Shown: positions 32,661-43,903 of the stretch, in pieces
How the letters are laid out: each line of letters opens with the position of its first letter
How positions within the stretch are numbered: position 1 is the stretch's first letter
DNA from: Platerodrilus igneus
Lineage: Eukaryota; Arthropoda; Insecta; Coleoptera; Lycidae
Length of the DNA stretch: 64,000 bases
Assembly: GCA_036346225.1 (NCBI GenBank)
Contig: JARFIW010000663.1
Coordinates: forward strand, 806,001 to 870,000
Direction of reading: 5' to 3'
Notes under the pieces: generated by a model
Database searches by the model: none
What the model was told of the DNA's origin: nothing
What the model saw: the letters and a program-made list of their open reading frames with translations, nothing else
Position numbers and translations under genes: made by a program

Positions 32661-34552
32661 TAAGAGAAGTTAGTTCATTTTATAACTTAGTGGATTGTTT
32701 CAAGATAATAGAACCATTTAAGGAAGAATTGTCAATAAATAATGTTTTGATTGAAATGGAAATCGATACGGTGTCAGCTCTGTCGATTTTGCCTCATAAG
32801 TTGTACAAAAAATATTTTTTAAACTGTTGACTAGAACCATGTACTACTATTTTGAAATGCTATGATGAGAGCAAAATTTTACCATTAGGTAAGTTTCAGG
32901 TTGAAGTCCAATTTAAAAAAGTAACACATATGTTAGAGCTATTGGTTGTAAAAACTCAAGGACCAGCCTTGGTAGGCAGAGAGTGGATAAATTCACTAGG
33001 GTTACTTAAGAATGTTAAACAAGAAATAGCTGTTAATAAGTTAGATACCATTTTAAAGGTTACTAGTTTAATAAATAAATACAGTGAGATTTTTAGAAAT
33101 CAATTAGGGTGTTACAAGTATGAGCAAATAAGTTTAGAGGTTAAGAAAATGTAAAACTGATATTTCTAAAGCCACGAAATATTCCATTTGCTTTTAAAGT
33201 TTTAGTAGAACGAGAATTAGAAAGACTAGAAAAGGCGGATGCAATTGTTAAAATTGAAAATAGCGAGTGGGGCACTCCACTAGTGCCTGTATTAAAAAAA
33301 GACGGTAGCATGCGTCTATGTGCAGATTATAAATCCACGATTAACCTTTTCTTGAAGGATGTAAATTATCCGATACCGAAAGTAGAGGAACTTTTTGCGG
33401 CATTACAAGGGGGAAAGCATTTTTAAATAAGATTTAAGTCAAGCATATAACCAGTTATGCGTGACGAAGGAAACAGGAAAAATGTTAGCTTGGAGTACTC
33501 AGGAAATATATGCAGTAAAACGTTTGCCTTATGGTACTAAACCGGCCTGTGCTATTTTTCAGCGTACGATAGAAAAAGTTTTACAAGGTGCAAAAGCCAC
33601 CATCAATTTTTTGGATGACATTGTAGTTACTGGGAATGACCTGCAGGAACATTTAAATAATTTAAAAATCGTTTTCAACCGGCTAACGGAGGCGGGATTA
33701 ACTTTACAAAAGAGCAAGTGTAAGTTTTTTGAAAAAGAAATTAAGTATCTGGGTTATGTGGTAGATGAAAAGGGGTAAAGAAAAGATAGTGAAAAAGTTA
33801 AAGCAATTTTAGAAGCTATAAGACCGAGTACTATTAAAGAAGTAAAAAGTTTTGTAGGCATGATAAATTATAATGGAAAATTTATACAAAATTTAGCAGA
33901 CATGTTAACACCACTGTTTGATTCACTAAAATAAGAGAAAGAATTTGTGTGGTTGCGAAGCTGCGAAAGCACTTTTAACTTAGCAAAAAAAGCCATTGCA
34001 TCAAACAATGTCTTGATTCATTTTAATCCAGATATACTAGTGCGGTTAACTTGTGATGCGTCACAGAAAGGCATCGGGGGAGTATTGGCACACATTTTGC
34101 CAAATGGGGATGAGCGTCCCATCGGGTTTGTTTCAAGAGTGTTAAGCAGTGCAGAAAAAAATTATTCGATGGTAGATAAAGAAGCACTGGCAATATATTA
34201 TAGCGTAAAAAAGTTTTCGCAATATTCATTAGGTCGACATTTTGAATTGTTTACTGACCATAAACCGTTACTAATGTTATTCGGAGATATAAAAGGAATT
34301 CCACCTATGGCGGCAGCTAGATTACAGAGATGGTCTTTGTATTTATCGGGTTATAATTATACAATCAAATTTATAAAAGGGAATAGTAACGAAACGGCAG
34401 ATGCTTTGTCGAGATTACCATTAAAATATGACAAGCCAGAACCTCTCGAAGAAAACGCAGATGAAATTTATAATTATTTGAAATTTGTTGAAGGTTCGTT
34501 CCCTATTAATGCAAATAAGATTAGAATCGAGTCTCGGACAAACCAGAAATAA
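32661..34552 (+). pseudogene. Mag-type Pol: protease, RT and RNase H (broken)
   Basis: The protease loop reads IEMEIDTVSALSILP: Val replaces Gly in the Asp-Thr-Gly active-site triplet, and a TGA follows at about 32827. The flap/C-terminal part continues to 33154 (LVGREWINSLGL). RT is in pieces: DAIVKIENSEWGTPLVPVLKK (other frame), then from 33461 GTKPACAIFQRTIEKVL and INFLDDIVVTG with both catalytic Asp present. Stops at 33776 and 33931 break the connection region. RNase H is open from 33947 (LTCDASQKGIGGVL, VDKEALAIYY, FTDHKPLL, GNSNETADALSRLP), all acidic residues present. Confidence 0.85.
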
Positions 34553-35853
34553 GTTCAATTATTAGACTTGTAAAAGATGGGTGGGAACAATACATTTCCG
34601 AGGATAGTATAAAAACATTTTTTGTTAGGCGCGATGAATTGACGCTAGACCAAGATATTTTAATGTGGAGATACCGAGTGCTGGTATCAAAAAAATTTAA
34701 AGGTCAGTTATTAAGAGAATTACACAATACGCACCCTGGAATTGTTAGAATGAAAAGCAAAGCCAGAAGTTATTTTTGGTGGCCTTTAGTTGATAAAGAT
34801 ATAAAAAATATTGCTAATAGTTGCACGGCTTGTGCAAAGGCTCGAGATGATCCAGCGAAGGGTGAGCTAACACCATGGACACTTACGAGTCAAGTATTTG
34901 AAAGAGTACACGTTGATTATTTAGAACTGTTTAAGGGTAAAGTGTTTCTCGTGTTAATTGATACATTTAGTAAATGGCCCGAAGTTGCAGAAGTTAGAGC
35001 AATTGATTCGGAAAATACAATGGAAACGTTACGGGAAATATTTAGTCGGTTAGGATTGCCAAGAAACTTAGTAAGTGATAACGGGGCACAGTTTACATCC
35101 TTTTCGTTTCAAAATTTCTGTAAAATTAATAATATTAAGCATATTTTGTCACCTCCGTACCATCCAGCTAGCAATGGGGCAGCTGAAAATTTAGTGAAAT
35201 CATTTAAAATGGGACTTATAAAGGCTATGTTTGACAAAAGTAACAGCACAGTTACTATGCAAACTTTAATTAGTAGGTATTTATTTAATTATAGGACAAC
35301 AATTCATGCTTCAACAGGGGAGACACCAGAGAAGCTTATGTTTAACAGAGAATTAAACAATCGTTTTGATTTATTAAAGCCAAACATTAAGCAAATGTCA
35401 AGGCAAAAGCAAATTGAATATCCAAGCGGAAATAGAAAAGAAAGTTTTTGTGAAGGGGAAATAGTGCAAGTTAAGGATTACAGGAATCCAAGTAAACCAA
35501 GTTGGATTCAAGGGGAGATTGTAGAGATATTAGGTAACAATGTATACAAATGTCAGATAGCGGAGCTAGGAGTAGTTTGATAGAGACATAAATATCAATT
35601 ATTACGTTTTATGGCAAACCAGGTTCCAGTTATAAATTATGATAATGTTTTAGCTCCTAGAACTGTAATTACCACAGCAGATTCAGAGACATCGGTGGTC
35701 GACACTCCGTCTGTGTTGGATAGTCCAACTGTGTCTGATGCTACTGAGAAAGAATTAAAGCCTGTTAGTGAGGTACAGAGCCCGAGTAGTTATTCGATTG
35801 CTAAGAATAGGACTAGACGAAATTGTAAACCTCCAGTACGTTTAAATTTGTAA
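34553..35853 (+). pseudogene. Mag-type integrase and Pol C-terminus, one frameshift and two stops
   Basis: The integrase is open from 34639 to 35580. It holds a zinc-binding HHCC segment (ELHNTHPGIVRMKSK, SCTACAK), the catalytic Asp in HVDYLELF, the second Asp in SDNGAQFTS, and the Glu in SNGAAENLVKSF. It inserts the cDNA into the chromosome. Tandem TGA and TAG at 35578-35583 truncate it. The second copy at 55495 keeps TGG AAG there, showing these are mutations. The tail to 35853 (NRTRRNCKPPVRLNL end) is the natural C-terminus. The N-terminal end joins RNase H through a frameshift near 34550. Confidence 0.88.
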
Positions 35854-35863
35854 TTTTATGCTT

Positions 35864-36050
35864 AGTGGGGGGATGATGTATATTATATATGCGTTAGGTG
35901 CAAGATCCACTTTCAATTTGCAATAGGCATGAGCAGGGGTAGCATTTTTGTACAAGATATATGTGAATTGAATGGGTATCAATAAAGCTGTTCTCTGCAA
36001 GTTATTTTTATTCTAAGGCCATCCGGTCATACTTGGTGAAATACATTACA
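35864..36050 (+). repeat. Polypurine tract and 3' LTR of the Mag-type element
   Basis: AGTGGGGGGA (35864-35873) is the polypurine tract. The LTR begins TGATGTATATT (35874) or TGTATATT (35877) and ends ATTACA at 36050, about 175 bases. It is short, as in other Mag-type elements. Confidence 0.8.
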
Positions 36051-36300
36051 AAATGCATTGATGTTTTAATGATTTTTCATTTAAAATTTGCAACCCCTAT
36101 TGTAATTTATACAATGTTAATTATAGGAAGATGTATTTAAAACATGTCATAGGCATCTTGTTTGATACCTTTTAATAGAAGGAATCTGTTATCACTTTAC
36201 AAAAAAGGTTTCCTATCAATCAATTACAATAGTCCTAAATTGACGACACCTCAGACGAGACGTTAAAAATAGATATTTCTGTGACGTTCTTACATTTAAA
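36051..36300. repeat. Downstream flank shared with the second Mag copy
   Basis: This about 240-base stretch beyond the 3' LTR aligns with 56712-56955, beyond the LTR of the second copy, including GATGTTTTAATGATTTTTCA and GATAGATATTTCTGTGACGT-like words. Sharing beyond the LTR means either a block duplication or insertion into the same repeat. No gene is seen. Confidence 0.75.
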
Positions 36301-36344
36301 AGTTAAAGTTACAATCCCGCAAGTGCGAGATTACGTAACGCACC

Positions 36345-36997
36345 GGCAGATGGTAACCCTTATCTTGGTTACAGATTTTAGCGCGCTCATCTGTCAATGA
36401 CGTCACACAATAACCAAATTTAATTGCGCAATTACGAAATAAATAAATGTTCGAAATGCAGTATAAACAAATAAGGTACTTACATAAATAGGTACGGCTT
36501 CCTGCGAGGTTAAGTTAAAGTTGGCGTCTGCTGCCGTCCATCAGAGCTGCTGATGGCCCCCTTCAAGACATTTAACGGAGGGTACGCTTAGCGTCCTTCC
36601 AAATGGCTCCGACCAGCTACGGCAGTCATGGACTCGTTCGTGTAGGGTCGTGGACTCCGGTTCGCTCTAGGCTGCTTCAAATTATCTTCTTTCCTATGTA
36701 GAGGTAACGATAAGGAAGGGTTATGGAACGACAGTTAAACAAAAGGCAAGGAAATCTACATAAAAAAGATACAGACACGATACGATACGTTACCAAACCA
36801 CTCCTCTGGAAGTCACAGGCAAACAGCCACGTTACAGCGTCTCACGGAAACCCTTCCCCACTCGCGTCGGCGCGAAATTCGTCCAACCCACTTCTGACGT
36901 GACGGAAATACACGCCAAGTCTTTTGAATTTATGGCGCGAACTCACGCACAGCTAAATTAAGCTAAGAAATGTTTAGTGCCAATTTGGCACGTAACA
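36345..36997 (-). repeat. LTR-like repeat U, copy 1
   Basis: It aligns over most of its length with 54875-55494. Shared words include CAAATTTAATTGCGCAATTACG, GCAAGGAAATCTACATAAA and CCCACTTCTGACGTGACGGA, and the end is GGCACGTAACA. Read on the minus strand it begins TGTTACGTGCC, the same TGTTACG start as the element B LTR, so it may be a gypsy-type LTR. The other end is unclear, and no internal element region is attached. Confidence 0.6.
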
Positions 36998-37659
36998 ATC
37001 GCGACAAAGCCATAAAAGAAAAACTTAAAAAAAGAAAAAGTCTGTTAGCACAGTAACAGCTTAAAATCTAAATCCTAGTTACCCTACGTAAAACCTAACT
37101 TAAAACCTACAAAATGTTAATATAAGGCGCCACCTGGTTTTTTCGACCGATAACACGTCTACCGAATTACTAGGAAACGGAATATGTAGCCCCATTGTTT
37201 TTGACTACACTAATCATCGACAGCACAAATTTGTCGGGGAACATGAAACACTACTTAAAGTAAAACAGATGCGACAAGTCGCCTAACCTATCTAAACTAA
37301 AGCTAACATTAAAGTTTCCTACATGCAAACGCACATGAGCGTTGCATCAAAACTGTTCTTTGTTGGCAAAAAGTGCCCAAATTTAAAAGTGTTCATGAGA
37401 GTGCGTTAGTCTACACTCTAGCAAATTTTTGTTACTGGTACTTTGGTTTACTAACGATACACATTAAAACTTGTCCATGACATTGTTGCGAATCAACAAA
37501 TTTACCAAAAGTACCACCCTACTAAATCCTTACATTGCTAACCTAACAAATTACATTTCTATATCAGGTTAGCTTTTTCACTTAATTTCAAGAAAAATAA
37601 TTCCCACGTCTGGTCATAAATACCAAACGTTAGGAAGATAAAAAGATAAAACAAGATCT
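36998..37659. other. Intergenic, no gene seen
   Basis: AT-rich, no meaningful frame. A GGCGCCACCTGG word at about 37127 resembles PBS-like text but has no LTR beside it. Confidence 0.45.
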
Positions 37660-37960
37660 CAAATTGTTGTTAAAGATAATAGATAAGATAACGATATTGA
37701 GCTTAAATTGTTATCGTCAAAGGTAATAGATAAGATAACGATATTAAGCTTTAGTTATTATTTGAGATACTAGGTAAGAAAACGCGAAATTAAACAAAAG
37801 TTATTACTAACGGTAATAGGTAAGATAACGCGAAATTAGCTAAAGTTATTACTAACGGTAGTCGGTAAGATAAAGATATTAAACTAAGGGTATTATCAAA
37901 GATAATAAATAAGATAAGATATTAGCTTAGTTATTGTCAAAGATAATAGACAAAGATAAC
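37660..37960. repeat. Degenerate minisatellite, about 45-60-bp unit, roughly six copies
   Basis: The unit is built on 'ggtaataggtaagataacg', 'gaaattag' and 'taaagttattact'. Copies at about 37671, 37721, 37775, 37813, 37856 and 37897 vary in length and spelling ('gataacgatatt' or 'gataacgcgaaatt'). Confidence 0.75.
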
Positions 37961-38158
37961 GATAGAGTGGCTCCGTGGAGCCGTTAAATGGGGATTTTCT
38001 CGTACCCTCTAAAAGAGCAACCTGTGAAGCAGGCCCGTTTACAAGAAACGGCACGAGGGACCGGCAAAGGCATTTGGGTGCATCCCTGCACCCGGCGTTA
38101 ATCGATATCAGCGATATGATCACCCGATACCCACACGATATGTATATCGACATATATA
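37961..38158. other. Flank left of the mariner element
   Basis: About 200 bases with moderate GC, including an imperfect palindrome around ATCGATATCAGCGATATGATC at 38101. No gene. The mariner interrupts this sequence. Confidence 0.4.
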
Positions 38159-39620
38159 AGGTTATCATAAAGTAAGGGATATATTTTAAATTATGATAAC
38201 TTTTTAACAAATTAAGTTAATAACAAGAAATAAATGAAATCTAATTGCTTATGAAATGGGATTTAGTATGCCCAAAACAGGTTACGGCAATTGCTCAATA
38301 TGACCTCCATTTTATTGTTGTAAGATCACCATCCTTACCTCCAAATTGTACACAGCATTTCGTAACATTTCTGGTTGAATTGTACCAATTTGCTCCGTAA
38401 TACTGTCTTTTAATTCTTGTAGCGTAGTTGGTCGTCTTCTAAACACTAAACTTTTTAAATAACCCCACAGCCAGTAATCCGCTGGGTTTAGATCAGGTGA
38501 TCTTGATGGCCATGAATTTACGAAATGTCTGCTTAACACGCGATCTTGAAAAACGTTGGTTAACAATTCTTTGACTGGTCGAAAATGTGCGGGATGCTCC
38601 ATCCTGCATAAAATGATGTTTTCAATTCCGTAGTGCTCGTTTTGCAGCTGTGGAATAACATAATTTTGTAACATTTGCAAGTATCGTTCACCATTTACAG
38701 TTACAGATACGGCTTGTCCATTCTGCATTTCCTCGTAGAAATACGGACCAATAATAAAATCAGCTGTAAAACCGCACCAAACGGTGACTTTCTTGTCATG
38801 AAGACCTTTTGAACGATTTGTTGCGGATTTTCTGCAGACCAGATTCTACAGTTTTTGAGTATTGACTCCACCATTCAGAGTAAAATGTGCCTCATCTGTC
38901 CATAAAATACGGGATAACCATTCGGGTTCAATTTCCATCTGAGCCATTACTCGCAAAGAAAAATCGTACCTAGTAGCCAAATCTGCGTCCTTTAATTCAA
39001 ACAGCATTTTCAGTTTATATGGATACATGTTTAGAATTTTGCGTAAAATTTTCCAAACCGTGGTATACGGCATTTGCAATCGCTTGGATATCGCATTTGC
39101 ACTGCTGATTGCGAGTGAATTGTTTCTGGCTATGTCTTGATTTTCATGAAGAACCTCTGCAACTTGGACATCACTAATTATTGGTCTTCCTGATCTTGGT
39201 AAGTCAGTTACAGACCCTGTTCTTTCAAATTTTGTATCAAATTGCGGTACGCTTTCATTTGACAGGGTCCCGCTCTCAAACCCATTCTCGTGCGAAATCT
39301 TCGTAATCCAGCGGTGTAATTTCTGCCGGATTCATAATAGCACTGAACTAAACCAATTCTTGTTTGTAAATCCATGTTATTACAGTTGAGTCGTTTGAAC
39401 TCAACGTTTACTTGAGTTTTAATTTCAAAATAAAACTTCAAATTGAATAATTTCGTTTTGACACTAGTGTCAACAATAGTTATGACAGCGCTTTTGTTTC
39501 TCATAGATACGGTAAAATCCCATTCATTAAGCAACTAGATTTCGTTTATTTTATGTTACTAACTTAATTTATTAAAAAGTTGTAATGATTTAAAATATAT
39601 CCCTTACTTTATGATAACCT
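38159..39620 (-). mobile_element. Mariner-type DNA transposon with about 100-bp inverted ends
   Basis: The left end (38159 onward) and the reverse complement of the right end (to 39620) agree over about 100 bases, starting AGGTTATCATAAAGTAAGGG (one base differs at the outer edge). TA lies next to both ends within a base, as expected of Tc1/mariner target sites. The length of about 1.46 kb and a single transposase gene on the minus strand complete the picture. Confidence 0.85.
38312..39374 (-). pseudogene. Mariner-type transposase (broken)
   Basis: Read on the minus strand, the N-terminus starts at about 39374 (MDLQTRIGLVQCYYESGRNY), the helix-turn-helix side. It breaks near 39208 and resumes at 39079 with QMPYTTVWKILRK and then ILWTDEAHFTLNGG, which carries the first catalytic Asp. 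After a further break near 38840, the last piece (38728-38312) has VTVNGERYLQMLQNYV and NSWPSRSPDLNPADYWLWG with the third catalytic Asp. The expected second Asp motif, near 38600, reads LCRMEHPAH because two small indels flank it. The enzyme cuts and joins the inverted ends; this copy cannot. Confidence 0.85.
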
Positions 39621-41061
39621 AGTATATAAACATGCACTCACACATTCACACACTCATACATACCTTGACTGCCAGTGCCCATGCGCTGACAGCAGCACCG
39701 CATGACCTCACGAAAGATTCCCAGAGACGTAGTCCAGGTGTCTGTGAAAACTTCCTGCGCAACCACACGGTGACTAACGGAAATGAAAAGGCAGAGAAAT
39801 AGGAACGGTAGAAAGAGGGAGGTGGGTATTTGGAATGCATAAGAACCACTTCCAGGTAGAAGAAAGTAGAGGAATGGCTCGCATTGAGCTAAAGAGACAG
39901 AAAAAGGTGGATAGCAAAGCGCTACTCAACCAGCCAATGTGGTCAGTAGCCCGGAGTGAGGGAACATCACTCTTATGTGGCAGACGGGTGTTCCGGGACG
40001 AGAATAGGCCCACCGAGAGAATGATAAGGCAGAAACGGAGACAGTAAGATAAAAAAGTAGAGTTTTTGGACAAGCATCCGAGAGAAGGTAGAGAATTGTC
40101 CCTGTTTAAACACAGCGCGGTCTGAAGGACCATCTGCGATATTAATCCGACAAGATAAGGTATATCATAATTTAAAATTACTAGGCTTTTAAGAGAACTA
40201 GTACGATCATTTTCCTAACGAGTACATCCACTACGTTAAGAAAATCAGTTAAAAGTTGACACAACAACTTAAAAGTATCATTACAGATACAATCACACGA
40301 AAACCCAACTATTTGAAGATAGTTTTTAAAACGGTAACGCCCTAAACACGCAAAAATGCCTAATTATAAGCAGTTAAATACAGATACACTGTCCCAATGT
40401 GCTAAAACAACAGAGAATTTAATAAGATATCCATAAGAAGCAATAGCGCCTCACCACGAAGTTCAACAAAAAACAATGAAAAAAAAATGTTTATAAGTTA
40501 TGGTGATTTAGTAGAAAAAGAAAGAAATAATGATATAGTATAATGTGGGCGACTGCAGTAATTCAGAGGAAAAACACATGGAATAGACAATCCTAGTTTT
40601 TAGCAACTGCGAATATGAACTATTTCTTTCAATGGCATAGGTCACGCGTGTCCTATGTGAGCCCAAAGAAGAAAAACATCCACTCTAACATCAGCTAAAA
40701 CCAATCATAAAAATTCAATGAGTTATTACAACCAAAGTTACGACAATTACCACACAATTAAACGATGCATGAAAAATACTGAAAACCAAAAAATAAGCTG
40801 TAGGAAAAGTTTGAGGATTACTTAAATGAAGCGACAGGGTTATACTTGAAGGTCTAGAGATTAAAGTGATATATAAGTAACAGTATGGTCAAGGAAAAGT
40901 CAACCGAAAAGAAAAAGATAGCTAATTTAAGGTAAGTAAAGTTAAACGTGTAAGAGGTATACACAGTACAAGAGAGGAAATAAGCGATTAAAGTTACTAA
41001 TTGATGGTGAGAACAAAAAATAGTAGGTAAATTGTGAGGGGAATGGAACGTGAAAAACTTA
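39621..41061. other. Unassigned stretch, perhaps 3' region of element A
   Basis: The part at 39640-40140 is GC-richer with open frames on both strands (39774-40133 minus; 39835-40047 plus) that match nothing I know. From 40140 the sequence is AT-rich. Near element A it is purine-rich on this strand, like the 3' non-coding region of element B, but no LTR of A was identified. Confidence 0.4.
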
Positions 41062-42690
41062 AGTAGCATTTGGGTCGGCAGAGAATGGCTTAAGGTCTTT
41101 GGCGTTTTCCTTCAGCATCTTGAAATTCGTAGATAAGGGGACTAATGACACGAGTGACCTTACAGAGGATGAATTTAGGGGATAATTTTGAAGAAAATTT
41201 CTTAGATGCATCCGATAACACATAATTCCTTTTCCAAACTTGTTCGCCTAAGGCGAAGGAAATATTTCGTTTACGTAAGTTATAATGGTCCTTACTCTTT
41301 TCGTAAGCTTTTAACAGATTTTTTCTAACGTCGTTAAAGATAGAAGGTAATGATTGTTGGTCTTTGTCCCAGCGTACTTTATCGTCAAATTCAATTACGT
41401 TAGTATGGTCAGGCACTAAACCATAGTAACTCCCATCGATTGGGGTATATCTTCCTAGAACAAGAAATGACGGAGTAAATTGGGTTGCTTCGTGTTTAGA
41501 TGTACGCAAAGCTTGAGCAATTTTAAAAATATGTTCATCCCATGTAGTATGGTCTGAATCAATATAGGAAGAGATGGCGGTAATTAAAACTCTATTTACT
41601 CTTTCGGTAGGGTTTACTTGAGGATGGTATTTTGCGTTAAACCAAATTTTTTGTACTTTATAACTCTTAACGAAATTTTGAAAATCTTTAGAGATAAATT
41701 GTGCCCCATTATCACAAAGAATAATCTGAGGACCGCCAAAGATAAGAAATACATTTTGTTCTAGGAATTTAATTATAGCAGCAGATGTAGCTTTACGTAA
41801 AGGTTGCACCATAACAAATTTAGAAAACCAATCGGTGACAACTAAAAGATATTGGTTACCTCTTTTCGATCGGGGGAGAGGTCCTAATAAGTCAAGCGAT
41901 ATTAATTGAAAGGAATAAGATACACGTTTAAAGTTACCCATTAAGCCAGAACGAGCGTCCTGTGAACTCTTATGAGAACCACAAATTTTACAATTCCTAA
42001 TATAACGACAGACAGATTGTTTTAGTGTGGGCCAGTAATATAATTCAGATATTTTAGCGAGAGTTTTTGTAACACCAAGGTGTGCAGCAATGGGATCATC
42101 ATGACATAATTTAAGCACCTCACTGCGGTTAGCGGTAGGGACGCAAGTTTCCATTCAGGAATATTAGATATTTTATGAGGGGAAGAAGATACAAATTTAT
42201 ATAATCTATTATTAGTTACACGTAAGGTAGGAAATTTATCGGGATTATCAGAAACTTTTTTAATCATATTAAGATACCAGGTATCAGGAATTAGATTTGG
42301 AATGTTAAGAGAGACAACATCACGAGATAAGGCATCAGGTACGATATTTAATTTGCCAGGCCTATGCCTAACATCAAAAGTGAATTGAGAGATACGCAAG
42401 TTCCATCTTGCCAAACGACCTGCGGGTTGTTTTAAATTATTAAGCCAAGTGAGGGCTGCACAATCAGTGATTACGGTAAAATTTGTACCTTCAACATATC
42501 CTCTAAATTTCTCGATGCCAAAGATAACGCCCAATAATTCTCGTTCTGTAGCTGAGTATTTTTGTTCGGCAGAAGTTAAGACACGACATGCATAAGCGAT
42601 TGGATGCTCTAAACCATTGCTCACCTGGAACAACTTTGCACCTAAACCAGTAAGTGAGGCATCGGTTTGTATATAAAATTTTTCATCGAA
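41062..42690 (-). pseudogene. Element A RNase H and integrase (frameshifted)
   Basis: RNase H is open from 42633 (AYACRVLTSAEQKYSATERE, VITDCAALTWLNNL, NIVPDALSRDV). The first Asp lies just upstream across the frameshift near 42690. A second shift at about 42150 leads to the integrase frame (42154-41090). This has the zinc-binding H-H-C-C segment (HDDPIAAHLGVTKTL, CKICGSHK), DLLGPLP (Asp), LCDNGAQFIS (Asp) and NPTERVNRVLI (Glu). The C-terminal domain has LGEQVWKRNYVLSD. A last shift near 41098 precedes the natural end KDLKPFSADPNAT at about 41062. The catalytic residues are intact but the frame is not. Confidence 0.88.
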
Positions 42691-43903
42691 ATGAGATAAA
42701 GATTGGTGCTGAAGTGATTAATGTTTTAATTTGTTCGAAAGCCTGTTGGGATTCTAAATTCCACTCGATAGTTTGGGATTTCTTTTTATTTTTAATTAAA
42801 GTGGTAATGGGTGCAGATATAGTTGAAATGTTGGGTAGAAAGATGCGATAGTAGCTAATCATTCCAATTAAACGTTTGATTTCAGTAACAGTTTTAGGTG
42901 TTTTGAATTTAGTAATAGCATCGACTTTAGCAGGATCTGCTCGTAGGCCAGTTCCATCGATAATAAAGCCAATAAATGTAAGGGTCGAACAACAAAATTG
43001 ACACTTTTCCCAGTTTATCTTAAAACCTGCTGTATTTAAGCGTTCTGCAACCTCATTTAAAGTGGCGATATGTTCATCAAAAGAACTTGAAATAACTAAA
43101 ATATCATCCAAAAATACAAAGGCATGTTCCTGATGTAAGATAGGACCTAACGTTTGATCCATAGTACGTTGTAGGGTTTGTGGTGCGTTACAGAGACCAA
43201 ATAGCAAAAAATTATATTCGAAAAGACCTCGGCCTGGAACACAAAAAGCAGTTTTTTGACGAGAAGATAGGTCGAGAGGTATCTGATAAAAAGCTTGTCT
43301 AAGATCGATAGATGAGATAAATTTTGCGTTTCGAAGCCGGCTTAGAATAGAGTCAGTTCTTGGTAAAGGATAAGCATCAGAAACAGTTACAGAATTCAAC
43401 TTTCTGCCATCAAAACAAACACGCCATTCGTCATTCTTCTTACGAACTAATAATACGGGAGACGTCCAGGGTGAATTTGAGGGAAATATAACACCAGATT
43501 CTAACATTTTATGTATTTCAGCATGCAAATGCTTTTGTAGTGCAGGCGATAACGGATAGTGACGTTGCTTAAAAAGGAGGGCATCACCTGTAGAGATAAC
43601 ATGTGTTGCAGTAGTAACGCAACCAAGTTTAGAGGTATTAAGTTTACAAAATTTGTCGATTGTAGAGTTAAGAATTACATTTTGGGAATCAGTAAGAGAA
43701 ATTTTGTTAGACATTCCTGCAGATGCACAGGAATTTGTTTTAAGAGAAGTTTGCCAAGAAAAATCCTGGAAATAAAGCGACAAATTAAAAAGTTTGCAAA
43801 AGTCTACACCTAGTAGGAAAGGATAAGCTAATGTAGGCACAATCAAAAATGGAACCTCACGTTCAAGTAATTCTACTCGAATTTTTAATTTAAGGGAACC
43901 CGT
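42683..43903 (-). pseudogene. Element A protease C-terminus and reverse transcriptase
   Basis: From the insertion point at 43903 the frame reads the protease C-terminus (IVPTLAYPFLLGVDF). The RT follows with SPWTSPVLLVRKK, CFDGRKLNSVTVSDAYPLPR, ISSIDLRQAFYQIPL (first Asp), LFGLCNAPQTLQRTMD and VFLDDILVIS (both catalytic Asp). The connection segment ends at about 42690 in a frameshift. The apparent extension of the frame upstream to 44104 is LTR sequence of element B, not A coding sequence. Confidence 0.88.

Larger units (their letters stand above)
31637..36050 (+). mobile_element. Mag-type Ty3/gypsy retrotransposon with both LTR remnants, inactive
   Basis: The 3' LTR (about 35874-36050) and the 5' LTR remnant (31637-31758) share a nearly identical block (ATGAGCAGGGGT to ATACATTACA). 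Gag, protease, RT, RNase H and integrase follow in the Ty3/gypsy order. The style of Gag (EEFRVGENWNVYSERLDQYF) and integrase suits the Mag clade. Multiple stops and frameshifts occur. A truncated second copy lies at 55495-56711. Confidence 0.85.

Noticed and set aside
39774..40133. 119-codon minus-strand frame and the overlapping plus-strand frame at 39835
   Set aside because: Hydrophobic, no known motif, and both strands open in the same place, as in GC-richer chance frames. Not called a gene.
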